Below, in pieces: positions 35,986 to 47,329 of a stretch of DNA of 64,000 bases (positions are counted from its first letter, which is position 1; every line of letters starts with the position of its first letter). The notes below the pieces were generated by a model, which was given only the letters and a program-made list of their open reading frames with translations, did not search any database and was not told where the DNA came from. The DNA is taken from assembly GCA_019321725.1 (NCBI GenBank), contig CM033120.1, positions 14,972,278-15,036,277 on the forward strand, written 5' to 3'. The translations under genes and the position numbers were made by a program. Source of the stretch: Paulownia fortunei (taxonomy: Eukaryota; Streptophyta; Magnoliopsida; Lamiales; Paulowniaceae).

Positions 35986-38900
35986 TTAGAAAACAGGGCA
36001 TCCTTCAACCACAACCCCAGGGACTGTGGGGCACGTAGCCAAAGGACAATGGTCATCCGCGTCCAAACCCCACCAACTGGGACCTGCAATATTGTATGAC
36101 TGCAGCGTGAAGTAGAGCAGCACCCCCAAAAATGCAATTCCAGCATTAAGCGCCGCAGACAAAATGTAAGCATGCCTAGCCCACCATTTCTTGTGCACCC
36201 TGAAGACGTAAATGTTGAAGAAGATGCCAGCAATACCCCACATTATGAGGTTCACGGCTCTGGCTGGTGGCATACTCATTGTGGTTCCCAATATAAGGGG
36301 CATGTTGATCAGCTGGATCCATTTCTTCTCAGGATATTTGCGGCCAAGCAGATAAGTGGGTATGGGTGCCAAAGCACCGCCCAGGAACCACCAGTTGATT
36401 TGTCCATAAACACCCAGGCTAGTGAACATTCGAAGTGGCCCAATGACCCCCCATATGATGGAAGCACTGTAGAATACATTGTCACTAGGGCAAGTCCAGG
36501 GGCTCCCATCTGGTAGGTTAGCTGGATCGCAAATGTGCTCGACTGTTGCGAGGAGCCACCAAGCTGTGCCAAAGCAGACGGAAGATGTAACTACTGTTCC
36601 CACCAACTGCAATTCATTTGATTAAAAAGAAAAAGTAAAACAACAGCTTTGGTCATGATAACATCTCTTTAATTCGATGAATACAGTTGAATTAAACTTT
36701 GCAAACCTGTACAATGAACATGGATTTGGGAGGGATCTTCATGTAGTGACCTAATTTGAAATCACTTAGGAAACCAAGTCCTTGTGACATGCTTATGTAG
36801 CCATAGGTCTTGAAAGTTACATTCGCAAGAGGTCTCCCCGGGTAAATGTAACCGATAACCATCTCAGTGATAATGTTTAGCCCAATTTGCTGCACAAGAT
36901 TTTCTTAAAATGGAATTAGCTACCTGCCAACTGACTTTGTGAAACTGATGAGCAAAATTACCAGTATCATAGAATCTGACGACTACCTGGTTTGTTGTGG
37001 CTTGTATAATGCCGACTGGTAAAGTGAAGAAGAAAGCCATTCCACATGCCATTATAAGTCCCCACCATGGGAGTTGGAGCTGTTTGTGAAAACCTTCACA
37101 AGCTAACAGAGAAAGGCAAAACACTACAACCAGAATGATGTAAAACCACCATTCTGGCACTGTTTCATAGTTCTTCTTCATTATTCTTGTGTGCACGTCC
37201 AATTTTCCATGCATGTCGTTCTTTGCTTTGCTCCATAGTGACCAAATTGTTCTGAGTACAAATCGTTTCATCATCAGTAGAAATCATTAAAAAAAACTTG
37301 CTAATTTAACTAAATCAGTTGGCTTACTTTCCATGATAAAGTCCAACATGTGTAATGGTAGCTGCCACGGTAGCAAAGCCAAGGCCGTAAGTGAAGGCAT
37401 AGAAAGCACTAAGGTATAGTTTGCTGTAACCTTGATATCCAGTCAAGTCAAGGTTGAAAGTATTCGAGTTGAGAACACGGGAGATGTTATAAGGTTGGCC
37501 ATTATGATCAAACGTTTGGGATGCAAAGATTGGGAATTTCTTGGCATCATAAACGTTGTTAAAATAAGTTAATGGTGTCATGACATACATCACTAGGAAA
37601 AAGCCAATAAGGGAGTTAATAATAGAGAAGCCGGGAGTAGATATGGGACTGCCAACGAAGCTCACAGTGGCCCAGTCCAAGGCAAACGAACCGATACCCA
37701 TCCCGTGCAGACCTGAGCCGAGTTGTTGTGGGAGTATGGAATCCTTCCAGATCAAACAAAGGACAGAAATGGAAGATATTGAAGGGGCGAAGTAGGCTGG
37801 AACTATGTAGTATGCGAAGCTTGACACAAAAACCACAAGAAAGAATTGCAGCCGTGATAACCCTCCCTTGGGTCTTACGTCTTTTTCGTGCAACGCTCTT
37901 CAATCAAAGGAAAAAAAAAGAGTTACACTCCATTATTGTTGCTTGTTTTTCGAAAGAAAAAAGAATGCTAGAGACAGCACCTGAATAGAGACACTGCAAT
38001 CATGTTTTCAGGCCACCACATATAGGGGGAGTCCACCAGGATTTTCCTAAATATACCGGCCCAGCCATAACCAAGCATCTGAAAGTGTATCAACAACAAA
38101 TCAAGACACATTTTAACCATTATCCCAACATAGAATGACCCTAATAGAACAGGACAAGAAATCATCTCCTATAATGTGTTTACCTGTGTAGTCTGCGCTA
38201 ACAACCAGGCAGCAACTGGATTTAGCGGCCGGTGGTACAAAGCCTTGACAATATTTACAATACCAACAGCATAAACACCCGTGGCGCCGCAGTTGGCAAA
38301 TATGGTGATCAAGACATGTTCTTTAAGATTAAAAGGCCCTGGATTTAACGAGAATGACCAGTTTGTCAACGGCACGGCAAACGTCCTAGTAGGCAGAACT
38401 TTTGCCATCAATTTTCCCAGTGGAAGAGAGACAATTTGTGCAGCCACATACGAAACGACGATGCTGTTCTGGCGGTATCCGAAGAACTGGTTCACAAATG
38501 CGAGCATACCGCACGACAGTAGTCCAAGAAACCATGTCCTGAACGTCAGGACCGGCAGCGATGGATCATCAGTCGGCGGCACCGTCAGCCGTACCTGCTC
38601 AATTGGGCAATAGTTCTCATCATCCTCATCTGCATTTACATTCCAGTTATGATTAGTTTTCCTCAGTCAATAAATATGGCAAAATTGGAATATGTCTTCT
38701 ATGTTACTTTCATCCTCCATTTTAGAGCATCACCAGCCTTAGTTTTAATTTTCATCCGAAAATTTAATTTCTATTTTAACAAAGCTTTGCTTAACGGGCT
38801 TGAAATTTGAGGATTTTTTTTTTGTTTTGAAGGAAAAATCAGCAAATTATGTGATCAAAAGGGGAAAAAAAAAAAAGAAAAATTGGTGAAATTTTCATGG

Positions 38901-40594
38901 TTAAGTGGACATAAAAAGATTATAAATAATAATTTTTTAAAATTTATTATTCTTTTATTGATAAAATTTCAAAAAAATTAATATAATTAGAATGTAAATA
39001 TATTTCAAACTAGTATAATATTAATACGTTCTAATTATTTATAACAAGAACCCATTAAATAATTTAAAGTTTAGATATTTTAATATTTGAGACTATAAAA
39101 TATATTTAAATTCACACTTTAAATATTAAAAACAATTTAAATAAAATAATTTAATATATCTAAATTCAAAATCTAATTAAAGTTAGTTTAGATGATATTT
39201 GTATATTATTTCATAATAGGCAAGAAAAAAACTAGTAAAAATTTAATATTAAAAATATTTATTCATAATTTTAAATAAATTATTAAATGTTAATAAATCT
39301 TATTTTGAAAATAGAAAACATACTTAAAAATCAACCTTAAAAAATACAATGGAAAAATAGTTATTTAAATGTGTGAGACAATTTCTTAATATATAATAAT
39401 TGAATAATAAAGTTATGGAATTTCTGTTAAATATTTACAGAAAATATAAAGAAAAATGATTTTAATCAATTGTATTTAATAATTAAAATAAATATATTTA
39501 AATTCAACAACAAATAAACATAGTTTACATAATATACTTAATTTCTTCATTTTAAAAAATATAAATAATTTAGAAATATAATGTTAATAAAACTTTGAGA
39601 TTTAACGTTTGGTTATTTATATCATAAATTTAAATAATATTAATAGAATTCTATATTTAAAATTAAATAAACAGAATAACAAAACAAAATTCCAAATTCT
39701 TCCATTATTGCTAAAATAAATAAAAAATAAAAACAAAAACAGAAACAACATGATCAAAAAACTTCATCTTCTTCATCAATCAAACCCCCAATCTTCTTCA
39801 TCAACCAAACCATTGTCTCCACTCAAATCCATACCCCAGATCACCACTCACCCCTTCTTTCATCTTTTTGCTGTGAATGAACCAAGAGTTTGGGACTTTC
39901 CATTATTTGTAAAAATAAGACATGAAAATGAAAAGCAAGTTAATAACTATAGGCGTAAATATGAAAACCATTTTCTATGTATTTTTTTATTTTATATTTT
40001 AAAATTAAGAAATTATTTAGAATATATTATATAAATTATTATCTATTTTTTATTATAAAATAAATATATTTTCTAATTTATAGATATGAATTTTACTAAC
40101 ATCATTTTTTTTCTTATTTTTTGTAATTTTCTAATTTATTATATTTTTTAAAATTAATTTTTTCCCCGCCCACATAATTGCCACATCACTAATTTTTCTT
40201 ACAAAATATTAAAAAAAAAAAACCCAAAATTTCAAGCCATCTTAGCAAGCTCCTATGACAAATCAGCAATTTTGGAAAAAAATTGAATTTTTCGCAAAAA
40301 TCTTACTAAAATTTTTAAAATTTGAAATTTAATGTAATAAAATTAGTGATCTAAAATAAAATAAAGGACAAAATCTCTATCAATCTACGCCAAATTTGCA
40401 ATTTTTTTTAATAAATAAATCGTCAAGATAACTTTTACTCATTAAAAAAAAAATTCCAAACAAATCAAACAAAAAATAAAAAAAAATAAAAAATGAAATA
40501 AAGTATATATAGTATTACCCTCTATTTCAAGATTTGTGTGAGGCTTCTCCGGCTCATCGTCTTTAATGATTTGTTCGCCATTGCCGCCGGCCAT
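35986..40594 (-). CDS. OPT: Oligopeptide transporter, OPT family, copy A (7 exons, 752 aa)
   Basis: Exons on the minus strand are 40519-40594, 38184-38629, 37981-38078, 37328-37897, 36987-37251, 36707-36889 and 35986-36606. Phases fit and the product is 752 residues, the normal size for the plant OPT1/OPT5 group. OPT proteins are proton-coupled plasma-membrane importers of tetra- or pentapeptides, glutathione or metal chelates; the substrate here is unknown. Signature stretches are the NPG motif [19 protein letters not shown] in exon 2, [20 protein letters not shown] in exon 3, and [11 protein letters not shown], which stands where the family has KIPPR. Many transmembrane helices are evident, and the protein ends [15 protein letters not shown]. 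Intron 1 is 1.9 kb because of an inserted inverted-repeat element. It is the distal, diverged member of a three-gene array. Confidence 0.95.
38730..40315. mobile_element. Long-TIR DNA element in OPT-A intron 1
   Basis: The left end (about 38738-38880) and the reverse complement of the right end (about 40165-40310) align imperfectly over some 140 bp. Shared landmarks include CGAAAATTTAATTT against CGAAAAATTCAATTT, GGCTTGAAATTT in both, then a T run, GAAAAATCAGCAAATTATGTG against AAAATTAGTGATG..AATTATGTG, and GGGGAAAAAA in both. The interior is very AT-rich with no transposase. The orthologous intron in OPT copy C is only 96 bp, so the element is an insertion. Long imperfect inverted repeats suggest a non-autonomous Mutator-like element, but exact edges and target duplication were not resolved. 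Confidence 0.6.
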
Positions 40595-41666
40595 TTTTTT
40601 AGCCTGATATTCCGGCTAGCAAGCAAAACAAATAATTCGCCTCCTTCGTAGGAAGTGGGCATGCCCTCTTGCTTTCTTATATACTGCATTTGTCTGGTTT
40701 ACCTTTGATTTTCCACCACCTCCATTTAGGGGGAAGCCATTAATGGCTGTTAATAATCTCCAAATATGGGGAAGAGTTGCCTAAATATTCACACTATGAA
40801 AATCTGTCCGAAATAAATATGATTATGGTCTGAATGTGGACAATTTTCTGACTTTTTGTTCTACAAAGAATGTTTCATTTCCTTTTTTTGGTTATAGGAA
40901 TCATATTTGGTCATTACTTCATATAATCCTTGACCCTGACCACAATTTGTTTTCCTGTATTTGGTTTTCTGGGTATATAAAAATGAGTAAGAAGAAAAAC
41001 TGACCTGTTTATAAGAAGTAATATTTTGTTGTATTTATTAGTATTTTTGAATTTGGCCGAAATAATTGATGCATCCACATAATGAAACACCCAAATAATA
41101 TGAGAAGTCAAATTCCTTTAAAAGAATTTCTACAAAATCAGATGTTATAAACTATTGCCAAAATGCAAAACAAACATAATAATCCCTTTGCATTTATAGG
41201 AAAATTTTGACTCCTTAATGCTAGGATGCAAAATCTAGGATGTAATTAGCTAAAGCATATTTTGCCCCAAAACTCAAATGTTGTACTGTAATTTGACTTT
41301 CTTGAATATCTCAGTTATTGTTGCCATCACTTTTGAGTTAGAACTAAACACCATCTAATGAAAAAACCCATATTATTTGTACAAAAAAAAACAAAAAAAG
41401 ACAGACAGAAAGAAAGAAAGAGTAGCCTCGTACCTAAGCAAAAGCAAAAACAAACTTCATTAAACAAACAAAATACTGACAAATCAACTGTACAAGTTCA
41501 AATTCTGTCATATCATCGCGTAGATATCATCAACATTCAACCATGGGGACTGGAGACAAGACAATCATTAATCATAAGCCTAGAAACTAACCTTGCAGGT
41601 ATTTACACAAATAAAACTGCTAAAAATAACTTGGTTTGTTGTAACTTGTAAGCATCACCACACATA
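40595..41666. other. Spacer between OPT copies A and B
   Basis: The spacer holds the copy A promoter (TATA at 40676-40683) and the 3' untranslated region of copy B, transcribed on the minus strand. It is repeated almost exactly at 46258-47329. Confidence 0.7.
40676..40683 (-). promoter_or_regulatory. TATA box of OPT copy A
   Basis: TATATAAG on the minus strand lies about 80 bp upstream of the start codon at 40594. The same element is present in the other two OPT promoters. Confidence 0.6.
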
Positions 41667-44600
41667 TTAGAGAACAGGGCATCCTTTAACCGCCACCCCA
41701 GGGACCGTGGGGCACTTAGCCAAAGGACAATGGTCGTCGGCGTCCAAACCCCACCAACTGGGACCTGAAACATCGTAGGATTGCAGCGTGAAGTAAAGAA
41801 GCACTCCCAAGAATGCAATTCCAGCATTAAGCGCCGCAGCCAAAACGTAAGCATGCCTAGCCCACCATTTCTTGTGCACCCTGAAGACATAAATGTTGAA
41901 GAAGATGCCAGCAATCCCCCACATTATGTAGTTCACGGCTCTGGCTGGTGGCATACTCATTGTGGATCCCAAGATAAGGGGCACGTTGATCAGCTGAATC
42001 CATTTCTTCTCAGGGTATTTGCGGCCAAGCAGATAAGCCGGTATGGGTGCCACAGCACCTCCCAGGAACCACCAGTTGATTTGTCCATAAACACCCTGGC
42101 TAGTGAACATTCGAAGTGGCCCGATGACCCCCCATATGATGGAAGCATTGTAGAATACATCGTCACCAGGGCAAGTCCAGGGGCTCCCATCTGGTAGCAA
42201 AGATGGATCGCAAATGTGCTCGATTGTTGTGAGGAGCCACCAAGATGTGTTGAAGCAGACAGAAGATGCAACTACCGTTCCCACTAACTGCAATTTGTTT
42301 GATAAAAGAAAGTCATGATAACATCGTTTTGATTGATGATGAATAAAGTTAAATTGAACTTTGCAAACCTGAGCAATGAACATGGATTTGGGAGGGATCT
42401 TCATGTAGTGACCTAATTTGAAATCACTTAGGAAACCAAGTGCTTGTGACATGCTTATGTAGCCATAAGTCTTGAAAGCTACATTCGCAAGAGGTCTCCC
42501 CGGGTAAATGTAACCAATAATCATCTCAGTGATAATGTTCAACCCCATTTGCTGCACAAGATTTTCATAAACGGAATTAGCTACCTGGAAAGAGACATTT
42601 TGGAACTGGTCGGCAAAACTATTAGTAGAGTCTGATCAGTACCTGGTTTGTCGTGGCTTGTATTATGCCGACTGGTAAAGTGAAGAACAAAGCCATTATA
42701 CAGGCCATTATAAGCCCCCACCATGGGAGTTGGAGCTGTTTGTTAAAACCTTCACATGCCCACAGAGAAAGGCCAAACACTACAAGAAGAATGATGTAAA
42801 ACCACCAGTTTGGCACTGTTTCATAGTTCTTCTTCATTATTCTTGTGTGCACGTCCGGTTTTCCATGCAGGTTGTTCTTTGCTTTGCTCCATAGTGACAA
42901 AATTGTTCTGATTACAATTTGTTTCATCATCAGTACAAGTCAACTAAAAAAAAATAAAAAAATCTTGCTAATTTAACTATACCAGATCACTTACTTTCCA
43001 TGATAAAGAGCAACATGTGTAATGGTAGCTGCCAGGGTAGCAAAGCCAATGCCGTAAGTGAAGGCAAAGAAAACACTAAGGTGTAGTTTGCTGTAACTTT
43101 GATATCCGGCCATGTCGAGGTTGAAAGTGTCGGAGTTGAGAACACGGGAGATGTTATAAGGTTGGCCATTATGATCAAACGTTTGGGATGCAAAGATTGG
43201 GAATTTCTTGGCATCATAAACGTTGTTAAAATAAGTTAATGGTGTCATGACATACATCACTAGGAAAAAGCCAATAAGGGAGTTAATAATAGAGAAGCCG
43301 GGAGTAGATATGGGACTGCCAACGAAGCTCACAGTGGCCCAGTCCAAGGCAAACGAACCGATACCCATCCCGTGCAGACCTGAGCCGAGTTGTTGTGGGA
43401 GTATGGAATCCTTCCAGATCAAACAAAGGACAGAAATGGAAGATATTGAAGGGGGAAGTAGGCTGGAACTATGTAGTATGCGAAGCTTGACACAAAAACC
43501 ACAAGAAAGAATTGCAGCCGTGATAACCCTCCCTTGGGTCTTACGTCTTTTTCGTGCAACGCTCTTCAATCAAAGGAAAAAAAAAGAGTTACACTCCATT
43601 ATTGTTGCTTGTTTTTCGAAAGAAAAAAGAATGCTAGAGACAGCACCTGAATAGAGACACTGCAATCATGTTTTCAGGCCACCACATATAGGGGGAGTCC
43701 ACCAGGATTTTCCTAAATATACCGGCCCAGCCATAACCAAGCATCTGAAAGTGTATCAACAACAAATCAAGACACATTTTAACCATTATCCCAACATAGA
43801 ATGACCCTAATAGAACAGGACAAGAAATCATCTCCTATAATGTGTTTACCTGTGTAGTCTGCGCTAACAACCAGGCAGCAACTGGATTTAGCGGCCGGTG
43901 GTACAAAGCCTTGACAATATTTACAATACCAACAGCATAAACACCCGTGGCGCCGCAGTTGGCAAATATGGTGATCAAGACATGTTCTTTAAGATTAAAA
44001 GGCCCTGGATTTAACGAGAATGACCAGTTTGTCAACGGCACGGCAAACGTCCTAGTAGGCAGAACTTTTGCCATCAATTTTCCCAGTGGAAGAGAGACAA
44101 TTTGTGCAGCCACATACGAAACGACGATGCTGTTCTGGCGGTATCCGAAGAACTGGTTCACAAATGCGAGCATACCGCACGACAGTAGTCCAAGAAACCA
44201 TGTCCTGAACGTCAGGACCGGCAGCGATGGATCATCAGTCGGCGGCACCGTCAGCCGTACCTGCTCAATTGGGCAATAGTTCTCATCATCCTCATCTGCA
44301 TTTACATTCCAGTTATGATTAGTTTTCCTCAGTCAATAAATATGGCAAAATTGGAATATGTCTTCTATGTTACTTTCATCCTCCATTTTAGAGCATCACC
44401 AGCCTTAGTTTTAATTTTCATCCGAAAATTTAATTTCTATTTTAACAAAGCTTTGCTTAACGGGCTTGAAATTTGAGGATTTTTTTTTTGTTTTGAAGGA
44501 AAAATCAGCAAATTATGTGATCAAAAGGGGAAAAAATAAAAAGAAAAATTGGTGAAATTTTCATGGTTAAGTGGACATAAAAAGATTATAAATAATAATT

Positions 44601-46257
44601 TTTTAAAATTTATTATTCTTTTATTGATAAAATTTCAAAAAAATTAATATAATTAGAATGTAAATATATTTCAAACTAGTATAATATTAATACGTTCTAA
44701 TTATTTATAACAAGAACCCATTAAATAATTTAAAGTTTAGATATTTTAATATTTGAGACTATAAAATATATTTAAATTCACACTTTAAATATTAAAAACA
44801 ATTTAAATAAAATAATTTAATATATCTAAATTCAAAATCTAATTAAAGTTAGTTTAGATGATATTTGTATATTATTTCATAATAGGCAAGAAAAAAACTA
44901 GTAAAAATTTAATATTAAAAATATTTATTCATAATTTTAAATAAATTATTAAATGTTAATAAATCTTATTTTGAAAAGAAAAACATACTTAAAAATCAAC
45001 CTTAAAAAATACAATGGAAAAATAGTTATTTAAATGTGTGAGACAATTTCTTAATATATAATAATTGAATAATAAAGTTATGGAATTTCTGTTAAATATT
45101 TACAGAAAATATAAAGAAAAATGATTTTAATCAATTGTATTTAATAATTAAAATAAATATATTTAAATTCAACAACAAATAAACATAGTTTACATAATAT
45201 ACTTAATTTCTTCATTTTAAAAAATATAAATAATTTAGAAATATAATGTTAATAAAACTTTGAGATTTAACGTTTGGTTATTTATATCATAAATTTAAAT
45301 AATATTAATAGAATTCTATATTTAAAATTAAATAAACAGAATAACAAAACAAAATTCCAAATTCTTCCATTATTGCTAAAATAAATAAAAAATAAAAACA
45401 AAAACAGAAACAACATGATCAAAAAACTTCATCTTCTTCATCAATCAAACCCCCAATCTTCTTCATCAACCAAACCATTGTCTCCACTCAAATCCATACC
45501 CCAGATCACCACTCACCCCTTCTTTCATCTTTTTGCTGTGAATGAACCAAGAGTTTGGGACTTTCCATTATTTGTAAAAATAAGACATGAAAATGAAAAG
45601 CAAGTTAATAACTATAGGCGTAAATATGAAAACCATTTTCTATGTATTTTTTTATTTTATATTTTAAAATTAAGAAATTATTTAGAATATATTATATAAA
45701 TTATTATCTATTTTTTATTATAAAATAAATATATTTTCTAATTTATAGATATGAATTTTACTAACATCATTTTTTTTCTTATTTTTTGTAATTTTCTAAT
45801 TTATTATATTTTTTAAAATTAATTTTTTCCCCGCCCACATAATTGCCACATCACTAATTTTTCTTACAAAATATTAAAAAAAAAAAACCCAAAATTTCAA
45901 GCCATCTTAGCAAGCTCCTATGACAAATCAGCAATTTTGGAAAAAAATTGAATTTTTCGCAAAAATCTTACTAAAATTTTTAAAATTTGAAATTTAATGT
46001 AATAAAATTAGTGATCTAAAATAAAATAAAGGACAAAATCTCTATCAATCTACGCCAAATTTGCAATTTTTTTAATAAATAAATCGTCAAGATAACTTTT
46101 ACTCATTAAAAAAAAAATTCCAAACAAATCAAACAAAAATAAAAAAAAATAAAAAATGAAATAAAGTATATATAGTATTACCCTCTATTTCAAGATTTGT
46201 GTGAGGCTTCTCCGGCTCATCGTCTTTAATGATTTGTTCGCCATTGCCGCCGGCCAT
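41667..46257 (-). pseudogene. OPT: OPT family copy B: chimeric A/C gene with a frameshift
   Basis: Exons on the minus strand are 46182-46257, 44295 down to 43850, 43647-43744, 42995-43563, 42643-42907, 42369-42551 and 41667-42287. From the start through most of exon 4 it matches copy A; from about 43140 to the 3' end it matches copy C. Exon 4 is 569 bp where both other copies have 570: a run of G at about 43451-43455 lacks one base relative to copy A (GGGGCGAAG became GGGGGAAG). Translation then leaves frame at about residue 242 and reaches a TGA about 14 codons later. All splice borders and the other motifs are intact. Without the lost base it would be a full-length transporter, so a sequencing or assembly error in the G run is a live alternative to true inactivation. 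Confidence 0.8.
44396..45978. mobile_element. Long-TIR DNA element in OPT-B intron 1 (duplicate)
   Basis: This is the same element as at 38730-40315, carried along by the 5.66-kb tandem duplication and not an independent insertion. The flanking sequence is also identical. Confidence 0.6.
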
Positions 46258-47329
46258 TTTTTTAGCCTGATATTCCGGCTAGCAAGCAAAACAAATAATT
46301 CGCCTCCTTCGTAGGAAGTGGGCATGCCCTCTTGCTTTCTTATATACTGCATTTGTCTGGTTTACCTTTGATTTTCCACCACCTCCATTTAGGGGGAAGC
46401 CATTAATGGCTGTTAATAATCTCCAAATATGGGGAAGAGTTGCCTAAATATTCACACTATGAAAATCTGTCCGAAATAAATATGATTATGGTCTGAATGT
46501 GGACAATTTTCTGACTTTTTGTTCTACAAAGAATGTTTCATTTCCTTTTTTTGGTTATAGGAATCATATTTGGTCATTACTTCATATAATCCTTGACCCT
46601 GACCACAATTTGTTTTCCTGTATTTGGTTTTCTGGGTATATAAAAATGAGTAAGAAGAAAAACTGACCTGTTTATAAGAAGTAATATTTTGTTGTATTTA
46701 TTAGTATTTTTGAATTTGGCCGAAATAATTGATGCATCCACATAATGAAACACCCAAATAATATGAGAAGTCAAATTCCTTTAAAAGAATTTCTACAAAA
46801 TCAGATGTTATAAACTATTGCCAAAATGCAAAACAAACATAATAATCCCTTTGCATTTATAGGAAAATTTTGACTCCTTAATGCTAGGATGCAAAATCTA
46901 GGATGTAATTAGCTAAAGCATATTTTGCCCCAAAACTCAAATGTTGTACTGTAATTTGACTTTCTTGAATATCTCAGTTATTGTTGCCATCACTTTTGAG
47001 TTAGAACTAAACACCATCTAATGAAAAAACCCATATTATTTGTACAAAAAAAAACAAAAAAAGACAGACAGAAAGAAAGAAAGAGTAGCCTCGTACCTAA
47101 GCAAAAGCAAAAACAAACTTCATTAAACAAACAAAATACTGACAAATCAACTGTACAAGTTCAAATTCTGTCATATCATCGCGTAGATATCATCAACATT
47201 CAACCATGGGGACTGGAGACAAGACAATCATTAATCATAAGCCTAGAAACTAACCTTGCAGGTATTTACACAAATAAAACTGCTAAAAATAACTTGGTTT
47301 GTTGTAACTTGTAAGCATCACCACACATA
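46258..47329. other. Spacer between OPT copies B and C
   Basis: The spacer holds the copy B promoter (TATA at 46339-46346) and the copy C 3' untranslated region. It is nearly identical to 40595-41666. Confidence 0.7.
46339..46346 (-). promoter_or_regulatory. TATA box of OPT copy B
   Basis: TATATAAG on the minus strand, at the same distance from the start codon as in copy A. The promoter is an identical duplicate. Confidence 0.6.

Larger units (their letters stand above)
37481..43146 (-). repeat. Tandem duplication unit 1 (5.67 kb)
   Basis: This unit contains the 5' half of OPT copy A, its promoter, and the 3' third of OPT copy B. It is nearly identical to unit 2 at 43147-48809. By eye I counted one substitution (near 38871) and four one-base length differences (near 37788, 39310, 40400 and 40475). 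Confidence 0.9.

Noticed and set aside
41781..42197. Plus-strand open frame of 138 codons (and its twin at 47444-47860)
   Set aside because: It is antisense to OPT exon 7, which has conserved family sequence on the minus strand. The reverse frame is open only because of codon bias there.
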